In this document: positions 55,178-64,000 of the stretch, in pieces | Position numbering within the stretch: position 1 is the stretch's first letter | How the letters are laid out: every line of letters begins with the position of its first letter | From: a bacterium | Lineage (GTDB): Bacteria; Bacteroidota; Ignavibacteria; Ignavibacteriales; Ignavibacteriaceae | DNA length: 64,000 bases | Direction of reading: 5' to 3' | NCBI GenBank assembly: GCA_016716565.1 | Contig: JADJWC010000002.1 | Location: forward strand, 496,001-560,000 | Translations under genes and position numbers: made by a program | The notes under the pieces: model-generated | What the model saw: only the letters and a program-made list of their open reading frames with translations | What the model was told of the DNA's origin: nothing | Databases searched by the model: none

Positions 55178-56142
55178 AGATTGCCGTTTTTATTATTACT
55201 GAACTTCTCATAAGCATCGATAATATCCTTCACAAGCTTATGTCTCACAACATCACTCTTATCAAAATAAACAAAAGCAACACCTTCCACATTGGATAAA
55301 ATTTCTTTTGCCTGGACCAATCCGCTGACTTGTTTTGCCGGAAGATCTATCTGGGTAATGTCCCCCGTTATTATTGATTTGGAGTTGCCGCCAAGCCTTG
55401 TTAGAAACATTTTCATCTGCATTGTTGTTGAGTTCTGAGCTTCATCAAGAATAACATAAGCATTATTCAACGTTCGTCCACGCATATATGCAAGCGGAAC
55501 AATTTCAATAACTCTTTTCTCAATATAGTTTTTCAATTTTTCTGATGGTATCATATCATCAAGTGCATCATAAAGAGGCCGAAGATATGGATCTATTTTC
55601 TCGCGGAAATCACCCGGAAGGAATCCAAGACTTTCGCCTGCTTCCACTGCTGGTCTTGCTAAAATTAATTTTTTGACTAACCCGCGCTTCAATGCTGAGA
55701 CAGCAATTGCAACAGCAAGGTAAGTTTTTCCTGTTCCTGCCGGACCAATCGCAAAGCAAATGTCATTTTTTCTTGCAAGGTTTATATAGTTGATCTGACC
55801 GGATGTTCTGGCTTTAATGACATCCTTTTTTGTATAAAGAACTATTGTATCCAGTTCTTCTTCATCAACTACTTCTTTGCCTTCTGTAGTCAATTCAAGA
55901 ATAGTGTTCACATCACTTGTACCTAATCTTCCACTTGTGTTGAGAACATAGGCCATTTCCTTCAGCACCTTTTCAATCAATTCAACTTCTTCAATTACTC
56001 CTTTAAGAATTACATTATCTCCTCTGACGGTTATTGAAGTGTTAAACCTGTCTTCAAGTATTCTTAGGTTGGAATCATTGAACCCGAGAAGATCAAGCAT
56101 ATTGACATTTTCGATAATAATTTTCTTTTCTACAGCAGTCAT
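55174..56142 (-). CDS. PhoH family ATPase
   Basis: 322 residues. GPAGTGKTYLAVAIAVSAL is the P-loop, ARPAVEAGESLGFLPGD and YVILDEAQNSTTMQMKMFLTR (Walker B) follow, then ITGDITQIDLP. The N-terminal ~100 residues are KH-like. It is a PhoH/YbeZ-type RNA-linked ATPase, usually beside ybeY, which is absent here. Confidence 0.93.
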   Translation of the reverse strand: MTAVEKKIIIENVNMLDLLGFNDSNLRILEDRFNTSITVRGDNVILKGVIEEVELIEKVLKEMAYVLNTSGRLGTSDVNTILELTTEGKEVVDEEELDTIVLYTKKDVIKARTSGQINYINLARKNDICFAIGPAGTGKTYLAVAIAVSALKRGLVKKLILARPAVEAGESLGFLPGDFREKIDPYLRPLYDALDDMIPSEKLKNYIEKRVIEIVPLAYMRGRTLNNAYVILDEAQNSTTMQMKMFLTRLGGNSKSIITGDITQIDLPAKQVSGLVQAKEILSNVEGVAFVYFDKSDVVRHKLVKDIIDAYEKFSNNKNGNL

Positions 56143-56157
56143 AAAAATCTTTAAATG

Positions 56158-56194
56158 AAAAAACCCTTATCCAGAAACTGGACAAGGGTTTTTT
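56158..56194 (-). terminator. intrinsic terminator of the LysM gene
   Basis: AACCCTT and TCCAG on the left (56162-56174) pair with CTGGA and AAGGGTT on the right (56178-56190), with one A-C mismatch. Minus-strand reading ends in a T run. It lies between the LysM gene stop and the phoH start. Confidence 0.85.
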
Positions 56195-56231
56195 CCAAAT
56201 AAATTAAGTTGAACAACAATACAAGAATATA

Positions 56232-56918
56232 TTATTGAACCGGAGCTGGTTTATAATTAGCTCTTAACTTTTCATACTTATCTTTTTCTTCCTGAGTCAG
56301 TGGTGGAATTGAGAACTCCTGATCAGGATAGATAAGATCCGGATTCTTAATTTTATCTCTGTTTGCTTTATAGATTACCGGCCATGCAAAACCGTTTCCA
56401 TAATGTTCTTTCTTTCTTGCAATACCCCAGAGGTGATCACCTTTAACTACTTTGTAGTTAATTACAGGAGGTGCATCGATCCACTCATCAAGAGCTTTCT
56501 GCATCTTGTTGTGAACCTTATCGAAAAATTCAGGTAATGCACTAATTTTGTTCATCTTTAAAGCATTTAAATCAGCTTGTCTGTCAGCCTTTGGTGCTTC
56601 TTTTCTTTTAATCTTGCCATCAAGTTCGTTAACAGCATTTCTGAAATTGTCAACATCACTTCTGGTAGCACCAACAAGTGCATAGAGTTCGTCGATGCAC
56701 TGTTCTGGATCCTGAAGACCAGCTTTTACAGTATTGAGATTTTCGATATCCTTTTTCAAGGTTTCTATCTCAGATGTTAAAGCTTGTTTTTGACCGGTAA
56801 GCCGGGTCATTTCGGCTTCCCATTCTTCTTCAGTCATCTCTGTTTCCTGAGCAAAGGAAGAAAGAGATAACAGGAAAGAAAGGGAAATGATAGCAACTAA
56901 AAATTTTGCAAGTTTCAT
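56232..56918 (-). CDS. exported coiled-coil LysM protein
   Basis: 228 residues from the ATG at 56918, which has GGAG six bases upstream; ATG at 56930 is possible but has no such site. A signal peptide ends in LSLSSFAQ. A long helical region (~residues 20-140, EIETLKKDIENLNTVKAGL) is followed by a LysM domain (YKVVKGDHLWGIARKKEHYG, NPDLIYPDQEFSIP) that binds peptidoglycan. It lies 44 bases after an Lpp-like lipoprotein on the same strand, and it ends at a clear terminator. Confidence 0.88.
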   Translation of the reverse strand: MKLAKFLVAIISLSFLLSLSSFAQETEMTEEEWEAEMTRLTGQKQALTSEIETLKKDIENLNTVKAGLQDPEQCIDELYALVGATRSDVDNFRNAVNELDGKIKRKEAPKADRQADLNALKMNKISALPEFFDKVHNKMQKALDEWIDAPPVINYKVVKGDHLWGIARKKEHYGNGFAWPVIYKANRDKIKNPDLIYPDQEFSIPPLTQEEKDKYEKLRANYKPAPVQ

Positions 56919-56962
56919 TTTTTTCTCCATTTTAATTTTGTTATAAAAATTCCTGTTAATAA

Positions 56963-57238
56963 TTACTTAGGCAATTTTTCAAGATTTGCCTTAGTTTCTT
57001 CCTTTTGCTTGTTGCATTCAGCCAATTTGCGGTTAATGGTCTGAATTTCAGATTCGAGTTGTGCTTTTTGATCTCTCAGACTGTTAGCCTCTGCTTCGAG
57101 TGATTTTACTTCATCACGCAATGCATTGAGTTCAGCAATCTGAGCTTCACTTAAACCACCACAACCTGCAATCAGCGCCATGCTGACAAACAGAACAGCA
57201 GCGAGGACAGGAGTCCTGAAGTTTTTAAGTAGGCTCAT
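56963..57238 (-). CDS. small coiled-coil lipoprotein, Lpp-like
   Basis: 91 residues. The lipobox is ALIAGC (Cys26). The mature part is one continuous helix with heptad-like spacing (AELNALRDEVKSLEAEANSL, AQLESEIQTINRKLAECNKQ), similar in size and shape to Lpp/Braun-type lipoproteins, though without their C-terminal Lys anchor motif; it ends in LEKLPK. A GGAGG Shine-Dalgarno site lies upstream. It probably sits in the outer membrane and pairs with the LysM protein. Confidence 0.8.
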   Translation of the reverse strand: MSLLKNFRTPVLAAVLFVSMALIAGCGGLSEAQIAELNALRDEVKSLEAEANSLRDQKAQLESEIQTINRKLAECNKQKEETKANLEKLPK

Positions 57239-57387
57239 ATGAAACCTCCGATTATTTATGAATAAGATATTAATTGATTAAGATTTAGATAAAAGTCAAC
57301 TACCTCTAGTTTACCAAGTAGTGTAAAATTTAGGATTCTTATATAACGAAAGCATTGAAAATATTCAAGAAATATTAAGTTTTTATT

Positions 57388-58092
57388 TTAAAAAAGCCTT
57401 TTTTCGACAAAACTAGTATATCTTTCTCCAGCAATAATTACATGGTCAAAAATCGGTATCTCCAATATCTTTCCAGATTCTACAAGCTTTTTTGTTATTC
57501 TTATATCCTCATTACTTGGTTCCGGGTTTCCACTCGGGTGGTTGTGAATTAAAATTATACTTGCTGAATTATTATCTATTGCAACTTTAAAAATTTCACG
57601 CGGATGCACAACACTCGAATTCAGATTTCCCACTGAAATTGTTTCGTACTTTATTACTTTATTCGCAGAATTTAAACATACAACAATGAACTGCTCTTTC
57701 ACTTCATCTCTTAGAATTGGTATAAAAACATCTGCAATATCCTGAGGTGAAGTTATTTTTTTATCTGAACGCCACTTTGACTGGGATAAAATTCTTCGGC
57801 TCAATTCAAAAGCTGCAGCCAGAGTTGCGGCTTTGTCATTACCTATACCGCTGATGTTTGTAAGTGATTGAACTGTGCGGGTTGCAAGAAGAGATAAATT
57901 TTTTTCACTATTAATCAAGTCTCTTGATATCTCTAAAACCGACTTCCCTTTCTTGCCTGTTCTAAGCAGAATGGCAATCAGCTCTGCATCAGAAAGATTT
58001 TGCGCTCCCCTCAGCAACAGCTTCTCCCTGGGACGATCATCAAGGGGGAGCTCTTTGACAGTAAGCTTTTTCCCATTGTTATTATTCATCAT
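57388..58092 (-). CDS. radC: RadC-family JAMM/MPN domain protein
   Basis: 234 residues. N-terminal helix-hairpin-helix region (LTNISGIGNDKAATLAAAFEL) and a C-terminal JAMM metalloprotease-like site: HNHPSGNPEPSNEDIRIT with the upstream Glu-rich stretch and IPIFDHVIIAG. RadC was thought to act in repair; its actual function is not settled. The start overlaps the 583-residue gene by 4 bases. Confidence 0.93.
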   Translation of the reverse strand: MMNNNNGKKLTVKELPLDDRPREKLLLRGAQNLSDAELIAILLRTGKKGKSVLEISRDLINSEKNLSLLATRTVQSLTNISGIGNDKAATLAAAFELSRRILSQSKWRSDKKITSPQDIADVFIPILRDEVKEQFIVVCLNSANKVIKYETISVGNLNSSVVHPREIFKVAIDNNSASIILIHNHPSGNPEPSNEDIRITKKLVESGKILEIPIFDHVIIAGERYTSFVEKRLF

Positions 58093-59840
58093 TGGTTAAG
58101 TCTGAATTTGTCAATTAATTCAAAGATACCATCTCTGTATCGGATAATATTTAAGAATCTGTTTACTCTTCTTTCATCGAATGAAATATTATTTCGTAAA
58201 CCGCTGCTGACCATTCCCGATGACATCTTTTCTACAAGATTTTTTCTGCCCTGACCACTATTCCTGTAAGCAGTGAGTAAAAATTTTGCAGCATCATAGC
58301 CATAAAGAGCATTTCGATTTACATCTTTACCTGTTATGGAAATAAACTGCTCATTAAAATTCTGATACGTTTCTGAAGTAAAGTCAACAAAGTAATCCGA
58401 TTCAAAAACAAGATTGTTACTTATGCCCGGGACTGTTTCAAATCCCTTTGCTGTGAACCAATCCTGGTTACCGAACAAAGGTATCTTAATATAATATTTA
58501 GCCATTTCAGATAATAGCAGAGGAGTGATTGAATTATCTGATAACGGAATATATATTCCTTCAATTACGAGAGAGTCGCTGTAAATTTTTGAAACCGGTG
58601 TACTGAAGTTTGAATACTCATTACTGAATGATTCTTTTCTGATAATTCTACCTCCAAGCTTTTCAAATTCATCAATGAATGATGCAGCAAGAATTGGTGA
58701 GTAGCTGTCAATAGAATTTAGAACAGATATATTCCGTCTATTTTCAACGTAATAGATGTACTGTGCCATCACTCTTCCTCTAACGGAGAATGATGGATTT
58801 GCCTGAAAGAAGTTATGACTGATGCTTGTCAAATCGTCATCAGTTGCAGTTGGTGAAATTATCGGAATGTCGTAATCATCGAATTCATCAAGAGCTGCGC
58901 GCACTTCGTTACTAAAGATCGGACCAATGACAGCAACAAGCGAATTGAGTTCAACAAATTCATCTTTTATTTTTTTTATTTGCTGAATATCTTTTTTTGT
59001 ATCACGGATTATCAATCCAACTTTTTCATCTCTTGTTTTATTAAATTCATCAACTGCGAACTTTATTCCTTCAAGAATTTCGGCAGCAGGTTGTGATTCA
59101 TATTCCTCAAACTGATTAATTTCAAGAGGAAGCATTACTCCAATTATAGTTGTTGCAGGCTGGATATTTTCTACTGAACTATCAACTAATTTTTTTGCTT
59201 CAGAATATTCCTCAGATTCAGGATAGTCACTTATAATTTGCTCAAAAGCATTTTTTGAGCTATATGAATTTCCAGTTCTCAGATAATATTTTCCTTTTTG
59301 AAGAAGGATAAATGTTCTAATCTTATCACTGGTGAATGATGAATTTATTCGATCAAGCTGGATGTCATTTAAATATTTGGCAGCAATACCCTCTCCAATC
59401 TTTCTTGCTTTTTGTTCAGATAAAGAAGATGTTGTTTTATCAATAACATTTAAAACTTCTTTAAATGCATTGTAATAGTTGGCAATTTCCAGATTGTACT
59501 TAACCAGAAGGAACCGGATTTCATCCGTATATGAACTGGAAGAATAATTCAGCAGAAATTGATCTGCCGTATACTTGAACTGATTCAGCTGACTTAATTC
59601 AAGTTGTATTTTTGCTTTGAAAAATTCTGAAGCTGTGGTTTTTGAATTGTATTTATAATCTGATAATATTTTTTTAAAACCTTCCAAAGCTTCATCATTT
59701 TTACCTGAATTATATAACGCAATAGAATTATCAAATAGATTCTTTATCTGCTCATCTTCTTGTTGAGCTGATGCGAAGTGAAATTCAAAAGCTATGAATA
59801 GCATAACAATAAAAAATATTTTAAGGCGGCTATTTATCAT
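58089..59840 (-). CDS. exported TPR plus periplasmic-binding-fold protein, LpoA-like
   Basis: 583 residues. A signal peptide (KIFFIVMLFIAFEFHFASAQ) is followed by a helical TPR-like part (~30-215, YNSGKNDEALEGFKKILSDY, YYLRTGNSYSSKNAFEQIISDYPE) and a type I periplasmic-binding fold (~225-570, TIIGVMLPL, AVIGPIFSNEVRAA, IPIISPTATDDDL). The same two-part layout occurs in LpoA, an activator of peptidoglycan synthase, but ABC-type solute binding is the alternative. It ends inside radC's start. Confidence 0.8.
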   Translation of the reverse strand: MINSRLKIFFIVMLFIAFEFHFASAQQEDEQIKNLFDNSIALYNSGKNDEALEGFKKILSDYKYNSKTTASEFFKAKIQLELSQLNQFKYTADQFLLNYSSSSYTDEIRFLLVKYNLEIANYYNAFKEVLNVIDKTTSSLSEQKARKIGEGIAAKYLNDIQLDRINSSFTSDKIRTFILLQKGKYYLRTGNSYSSKNAFEQIISDYPESEEYSEAKKLVDSSVENIQPATTIIGVMLPLEINQFEEYESQPAAEILEGIKFAVDEFNKTRDEKVGLIIRDTKKDIQQIKKIKDEFVELNSLVAVIGPIFSNEVRAALDEFDDYDIPIISPTATDDDLTSISHNFFQANPSFSVRGRVMAQYIYYVENRRNISVLNSIDSYSPILAASFIDEFEKLGGRIIRKESFSNEYSNFSTPVSKIYSDSLVIEGIYIPLSDNSITPLLLSEMAKYYIKIPLFGNQDWFTAKGFETVPGISNNLVFESDYFVDFTSETYQNFNEQFISITGKDVNRNALYGYDAAKFLLTAYRNSGQGRKNLVEKMSSGMVSSGLRNNISFDERRVNRFLNIIRYRDGIFELIDKFRLNQ

Positions 59841-59870
59841 CAGTTAAAATATAGTTTTCGAAAAGTAAAA

Positions 59871-61412
59871 TCATTCCCATTCAATTGTTGCCGGAGGTTT
59901 CGAACTGATATCATACACTACCCTGTTTACGCCTCTAACCTTGTTTATTATTTTATTTGAAACGGAAGATAGAAAATCATGTTCAAAAGGAAACCAGTCA
60001 GCAGTCATCCCATCGACGGAAGTTACTGCCCGCAAAGAGAGCACAAATTCATACGTTCTTGCGTCGCCCATAACACCTACAGAACTCACAGGAAGTAATA
60101 CTGTGAATGCTTGCCAGATGCTGTTATATAATCCTGCTTCTTTAATTGATGTAATATATATATCATCAGCCTCGCGGATAATATCAAGTTTGTCCCTTGT
60201 GATTTCACCTAAAACTCTGACACCAAGACCCGGACCCGGGAACGGATGCCGATTTATAAATTCAGATGGAATGTTCAGGCTTTTGCCGACACTTCTAACT
60301 TCGTCTTTAAACAACTCACGAAAAGGTTCAACTAATTTAAGATGCATTTTCTCAGGAAGTCCGCCAACGTTGTGGTGAGTCTTAATCGTTGCTGATGCTC
60401 CTTTGACTGACACTGACTCGATTACATCGGGATAAAGTGTTCCCTGAACGAGGAACTCAGCATCCTTATATTTTTTTGCTTCTTCTTCAAATACTTCAAT
60501 AAACGTATTGCCGATTATCTTTCTTTTCTTTTCAGGATCTGTGACACCTTTGAGGTTTGTAAGAAACTTTTCTGACGCATCTACATGTTTATGATTCAGT
60601 TTTAGTTTCTCTTCAAATAATCTTCCAATCTTTTCACTTTCATTTTTACGCATCAATCCATTATCAATATGAATGCAAATTAAATTTTCGCCAATGGCTT
60701 TTCTTACCAGAACTGCTGCCACAGTGGAATCTACTCCGCCGCTGAGCGCACATATTGCTTTCGAGCTTCCGATAGTTGATTTAATTTTTTCAAGCTGGTA
60801 TTCAATAAAATTCTGCGATGTCCAATCTCCTTTACACTTACAAATTTCAAACAGGAAATTGCTGATAATTTTTTGTCCTTCTTCGGTGTGTACAACCTCA
60901 GGATGAAATTGAAGACCATAATATTTTTTTGATGGATTTGAAATCGCACAAATCGGGGAATGATCCGATTCACCAATGACTTTAAATCCTTTTGGCAATT
61001 CAGTTAAATAATCGCCGTGACTCATCCAGACAACAGACGCATCTTCAACACCGCCTAGTATATCTGTGTTATCGGTAATTCGCAATATTGATTTACCATA
61101 CTCACGGTCAGCTGCCGGCTCAACTTTTCCTCCAAAGTTTTTACAGATAATCTGAAGGCCGTAACAAACTCCAAGAAAAGGTACTTTAAGACTGAATATT
61201 TGAGGATCAATATCCGGTGCTGATTCATCATAAACACTCATTGGTCCGCCAGACAGGATTATTCCTTTTGGATTCAAATCTTTTACCTGCTCGAATGAAA
61301 TTGTATGAGGATGTATCTCGGAATAAACGTTGACTTCTCTCACCCGGCGGGCAATAAGCTGTGTGTACTGTGAACCGAAGTCAATAATTAAAATTAAGTC
61401 TCGTTGTTTCAT
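59871..61412 (-). CDS. guaA: GMP synthase (glutamine-hydrolysing)
   Basis: 513 residues. Converts XMP to GMP. Amidotransferase domain: GVCYGLQIICKNFGG (Cys nucleophile) and LQFHPEVVHTEEG (His, Glu). ATP pyrophosphatase domain: CALSGGVDSTVAAVLV (PP-loop). C-terminal dimerisation domain ends in PPATIEWE. Upstream I saw no purine riboswitch. Confidence 0.98.
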   Translation of the reverse strand: MKQRDLILIIDFGSQYTQLIARRVREVNVYSEIHPHTISFEQVKDLNPKGIILSGGPMSVYDESAPDIDPQIFSLKVPFLGVCYGLQIICKNFGGKVEPAADREYGKSILRITDNTDILGGVEDASVVWMSHGDYLTELPKGFKVIGESDHSPICAISNPSKKYYGLQFHPEVVHTEEGQKIISNFLFEICKCKGDWTSQNFIEYQLEKIKSTIGSSKAICALSGGVDSTVAAVLVRKAIGENLICIHIDNGLMRKNESEKIGRLFEEKLKLNHKHVDASEKFLTNLKGVTDPEKKRKIIGNTFIEVFEEEAKKYKDAEFLVQGTLYPDVIESVSVKGASATIKTHHNVGGLPEKMHLKLVEPFRELFKDEVRSVGKSLNIPSEFINRHPFPGPGLGVRVLGEITRDKLDIIREADDIYITSIKEAGLYNSIWQAFTVLLPVSSVGVMGDARTYEFVLSLRAVTSVDGMTADWFPFEHDFLSSVSNKIINKVRGVNRVVYDISSKPPATIEWE

Positions 61413-61444
61413 TAACCTTAAAATAAATATTTTATTAAAAATAA

Positions 61445-61465
61445 AAACCCGCTATTCACGGGTTT
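61445..61465 (-). terminator. intrinsic terminator of the gcvH unit
   Basis: AAACCCG (61445-61451) pairs with CGGGTTT (61459-61465) around a 7-base loop. Minus-strand reading ends in TTTTTATTTTT. It follows gcvH and separates it from guaA. Confidence 0.85.
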
Positions 61466-61498
61466 ATAAAAAAAATATATTAATCAGCTTAGCAGAAA

Positions 61499-61879
61499 CT
61501 ATTGCCCGATCAAACTTTTATAAGCATTTGAATCAAGCAGATCATTGAGGTCTGGAGGATTTGAAATTTCTGCTTTGATCATCCAGCCTTCACCGTAAGG
61601 ATCAGAGTTTACAAGTTCAGGAGAGTCGGAAAGTTTTTTATTGATTTCAATTACTTTACCGCTGAAGGGTGCAAAAATATCACTGACAGTTTTCACTGCT
61701 TCGATTGTGCCTAATGAATTGCCCTTGGTAATCTCCTTTAGATCAGGATCAATATCTAAAAAGACAACATCGCCGAGTTCACCCTGCGCATAATCAGTTA
61801 CTCCAAGAATACCAATGTTTCCTTCAACACGAACCCACTCGTGATCATTAGTGTATTTTAAATTTTCAGGTATTTTCAT
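61499..61879 (-). CDS. gcvH: glycine cleavage system H protein
   Basis: 126 residues. Carries the lipoyl group that shuttles the aminomethyl moiety between GcvP, GcvT and the dihydrolipoyl dehydrogenase. The lipoylated Lys lies in IEAVKTVSDIFAPF. NPYGEGW-type block is NSDPYGEGWMIK. Its AGAGGG site precedes the ATG. It follows accC by 37 bases and ends at the terminator; the other gcv genes are not here. Confidence 0.96.
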   Translation of the reverse strand: MKIPENLKYTNDHEWVRVEGNIGILGVTDYAQGELGDVVFLDIDPDLKEITKGNSLGTIEAVKTVSDIFAPFSGKVIEINKKLSDSPELVNSDPYGEGWMIKAEISNPPDLNDLLDSNAYKSLIGQ

Positions 61880-61916
61880 TTTTCCCTCTAACTAAATTTT
61901 ATGAATATAAGTAGTA

Positions 61917-63245
61917 CTAAAATTTCTCTAGAAAACTTGTATCAAAATTACCGCTCATAAACCTTGGATCTTCCAATACTTTCAAATGAAATGGAATGGT
62001 AGTTTTTATTCCTTCTACAATGAATTCGTTCAATGCACGTTTTGCCCGCATTATCGCATAATGCCTGTCGGTACCCCAGACAATAAGCTTCGCAATCAAA
62101 GAGTCATAGTAAGGTGGAATTGAGTATGATTGATAGATGTGCGAATCTAATCTGATACCAAAGCCTCCTGGAAAATGCAGAGAGGTAATCTTTCCCGGTG
62201 ATGGTCTGAAATTATTATCCGGATCTTCTGCATTTATTCTGAATTCAATTGCATGACCATGTGGTTTTTTAGGTTTTGCTTCTATCTCTTCTCCAGCTGC
62301 AACTAGGATTTGCTGCCTGACGAGCTCAACATCATAGACAAACTCAGTCACAGGATGTTCAACTTGTATCCTGGTGTTCATCTCCATAAAATAAAAGTTC
62401 TTATGCTTGTCGAGAAGAAATTCAATAGTTCCTGCGCCTTCATAATTAACTGAATGAGCCCCTCTTATCGCTGCTTCTCCCATCTTTTTTCGAAGTTCCT
62501 CATCAACAGCAGGTGAAGGTGATTCTTCTATCAATTTCTGATGTCTGCGCTGAATTGAACAGTCTCTTTCCCCATAGTGGTATACATTTCCATGCTGATC
62601 TCCAAGAATCTGGATTTCAATATGTCTTGGATTCTCAATAAATTTTTCAATGTAAACATCACCATTAGCAAAAGCTGCTTCGGCTTCGGTTCGTGCGGTT
62701 TGGAAAGCCTTTTGAAAATCAGCTTCTTCCCAAACTATTCTCATTCCTTTTCCGCCGCCACCTGCGGAAGCTTTAATAATAACAGGGAAACCTATTTCTT
62801 TTGCAAGCTCTTTTGCCCTTTCAACATTATCTATAACTCCATCGCTGCCAGGAATTACAGGAACCTGATTCTTTTTCATAGTGTTTTTAGCAAAAGCTTT
62901 ATCTCCCATTGAACGGATCATGTCAGGAGAAGGTCCAATAAATTTAATATTTGATTCCTGACATATTTCGGAGAAGCTGGCATTCTCTGCAAGAAAACCA
63001 TACCCGGGATGAATGGCATCAGCACCTGTAACCTGGGCGGCAGAAATAATCGATGGTATTTTCAGATAGCTATCCTTACCGAAAGGAGGGCCGATGCATA
63101 CTGCTTCATCAGCAAAAGTGACATGTAGTGAATCCCGATCCGCTTCAGAATAAACAGCGACTGTTTTAATCCCCATCTCTTTGCAAGTACGGATTACACG
63201 GAGAGCAATTTCGCCGCGATTGGCGATTAGAATTTTATTAAACAA
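61917..63245 (-). CDS. accC: acetyl-CoA carboxylase biotin carboxylase subunit
   Basis: 442 residues. ATP-dependent carboxylation of biotin on AccB, the first half-reaction of fatty-acid synthesis. FNKILIANRGEIALRVIRTC is the N-terminal signature, IIKASAGGGGKGMRIV the ATP-grasp loop, FIENPRHIEIQILGD and MEMNTRIQVEHPVTE the catalytic blocks. It follows accB by 23 bases. Confidence 0.98.
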   Translation of the reverse strand: MFNKILIANRGEIALRVIRTCKEMGIKTVAVYSEADRDSLHVTFADEAVCIGPPFGKDSYLKIPSIISAAQVTGADAIHPGYGFLAENASFSEICQESNIKFIGPSPDMIRSMGDKAFAKNTMKKNQVPVIPGSDGVIDNVERAKELAKEIGFPVIIKASAGGGGKGMRIVWEEADFQKAFQTARTEAEAAFANGDVYIEKFIENPRHIEIQILGDQHGNVYHYGERDCSIQRRHQKLIEESPSPAVDEELRKKMGEAAIRGAHSVNYEGAGTIEFLLDKHKNFYFMEMNTRIQVEHPVTEFVYDVELVRQQILVAAGEEIEAKPKKPHGHAIEFRINAEDPDNNFRPSPGKITSLHFPGGFGIRLDSHIYQSYSIPPYYDSLIAKLIVWGTDRHYAIMRAKRALNEFIVEGIKTTIPFHLKVLEDPRFMSGNFDTSFLEKF

Positions 63246-63268
63246 GGTTTATCCTGATATTAGTAATA

Positions 63269-63742
63269 CTAAGTCAGCTCAATTAAAAACAGTGGTTGAT
63301 TATATTCAACAGGTTTACCGTTCTCAACCAGAATCTTGACGACCTTTCCATTAACATCCGACTCAATTTCATTCATTAGTTTCATTGCTTCGACGATGCA
63401 CAAAACACTGCCGGGTGAAACAACTGAGCCGACCTGAACATAGGAATCAGCATCCGGAGCAGGTGCTCTGTAAAACGTACCAACAATCGGTGACCTGATT
63501 TCGTGAAGATTGGCTGATGTAATCTCAGCTTCAGTTGTTTGCTTTGTGGTTTCACCTGTAGGTAAAGATGTTTGCATCACAGGCTGAGCAGAAGCAACAG
63601 GAATTTGAGCTTGAGTGATTACCTGTGCATTCCTGATTTTCTTTGCAATCTTAATCTTTAAATCACCTTCTTCAATTTCCAAATCTGTAACACCACTGGT
63701 GTCAACAATCTTTACGAGTTTTTTAATTAAATCAAGATCCAT
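63269..63742 (-). CDS. accB: acetyl-CoA carboxylase biotin carboxyl carrier protein
   Basis: 157 residues. N-terminal helical part (KKLVKIVDTSGVTDLEIE), a Thr/Gln/Pro-rich linker and the C-terminal biotinyl domain with the biotinylated Lys in VEAMKLMNEIESD. Starts at ATG 63742, 17 bases after efp. Confidence 0.97.
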   Translation of the reverse strand: MDLDLIKKLVKIVDTSGVTDLEIEEGDLKIKIAKKIRNAQVITQAQIPVASAQPVMQTSLPTGETTKQTTEAEITSANLHEIRSPIVGTFYRAPAPDADSYVQVGSVVSPGSVLCIVEAMKLMNEIESDVNGKVVKILVENGKPVEYNQPLFLIELT

Positions 63743-63759
63743 TTTCAGCCTCTGTTTTT

Positions 63760-64000
63760 AAGATTTAACTCTTTCTGAATATTCTCCTGTTCGTGTATCT
63801 ACTTTGAGTACATCACCTTCATTTATGAACAAGGGAACGTTAATTTGAGCACCTGTTTCCAGCTTTGCAGATTTTAGCGCACCGGTTGCAGTATCGCCTT
63901 TAAAGCCGGGTTCAGTTTCAATTACTTTTAAATTTATGAAAATTGGTATTTCAACCGATATGATATCAGATCCATTAGAAACAACTTCAACTTCTTCGCT
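63760..64000 (-). CDS. efp: elongation factor P, N-terminus beyond window
   Basis: The last ~79 residues are visible: SIEIPIFINLKVIETEPGFKG-type block (VEIPIFINLKVIETEPGF), GDTATGALKSAKLETGAQI, VPLFINEGDVLKVDTRTG, which are the EF-P C-terminal OB domain. EF-P relieves ribosomes stalled at polyproline. The conserved modification-loop Lys lies outside the window. It heads the efp-accB-accC-gcvH run. Confidence 0.95.

Noticed and set aside
61413..61498. Possible purine riboswitch before guaA
   Set aside because: No conserved P1-P3 elements were seen; the hairpin here is the gcvH terminator.
1..64000. Search for defence systems, toxin-antitoxin pairs, CRISPR arrays, prophage or transposase genes
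   Set aside because: None could be supported; the window is mainly housekeeping and envelope genes.

Overview
The window looks like a chromosomal segment of a Bacteroidota/Chlorobiota-group bacterium, most probably from the Ignavibacteria. The basis is AT-rich DNA, secreted proteins that end in type IX secretion (T9SS) sorting domains of the YPNPFNPSTKI type, a SusC-like TonB receptor with a carboxypeptidase-type N-terminal domain, menaquinone biosynthesis, and a mix of Shine-Dalgarno-led and SD-less starts. Assignment is by family resemblance only. Gene density is high, no gene-free stretch reaches 300 bases, and no tRNA, rRNA, CRISPR array, phage or insertion sequence was seen.

Layout. 1-4.3 kb (minus): aroB (cut by the window edge), aroK, an outer-membrane barrel protein and a PpiD-like folding factor. 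4.6-10.4 kb (plus): a Crp-family regulator with a PHP phosphatase, then a PorZ-like propeller and an ABC-F protein. 10.5-18.8 kb: ROK kinase, rsmA, a PAP2-family membrane protein, menG, rdgB, an amidohydrolase and a rhomboid protease, interspersed with palindromic REP-like repeats. 18.8-28.4 kb (minus): the envelope/secretion part, with a DUF2911-TPR protein, two T9SS-tailed proteins, a TonB receptor operon with a small Cys4 protein and a lipoprotein, and a DUF1028-TPR protein. 28.6-34.5 kb: a TauE-like permease, uvrA, an IMPACT-family protein, MarR, an unknown and an O-methyltransferase. 34.6-45.0 kb (minus): a subtilisin, lepB, lepA, a tightly overlapped folB-folK-dNK-small membrane protein-GT9-Ppx/GppA cluster, an EamA transporter and pgeF. 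45.1-49.6 kb (plus): surE, a PhzF-like protein, a VWA-like membrane protein and comF. 49.6-64 kb: argS, rsfS, a LytR_C protein, panD, pabA, RidA, mazG, phoH, an envelope pair (LysM protein plus Lpp-like lipoprotein), radC, an LpoA-like protein, guaA, and an efp-accB-accC-gcvH unit cut by the right edge.

Most of this is housekeeping, and I do not see a convincing new multi-gene system. The more unusual points are at sequence level. folK is intact but has no ATG/GTG/TTG start; an ATT with a well-placed GGAG fits. A LytR_C gene has the same problem. Two genes carry apparent single-base frameshifts: the essential argS near its C-terminus and a subtilisin inside its signal peptide. A four-copy heptamer repeat sits inside a T9SS sorting domain and could change reading frame by slippage. 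A small Cys4 protein is overlapped with a lipoprotein and a TonB receptor. Five proteins carry sorting or FlgD-like tails, yet apart from the PorZ-like protein no T9SS apparatus gene is present.
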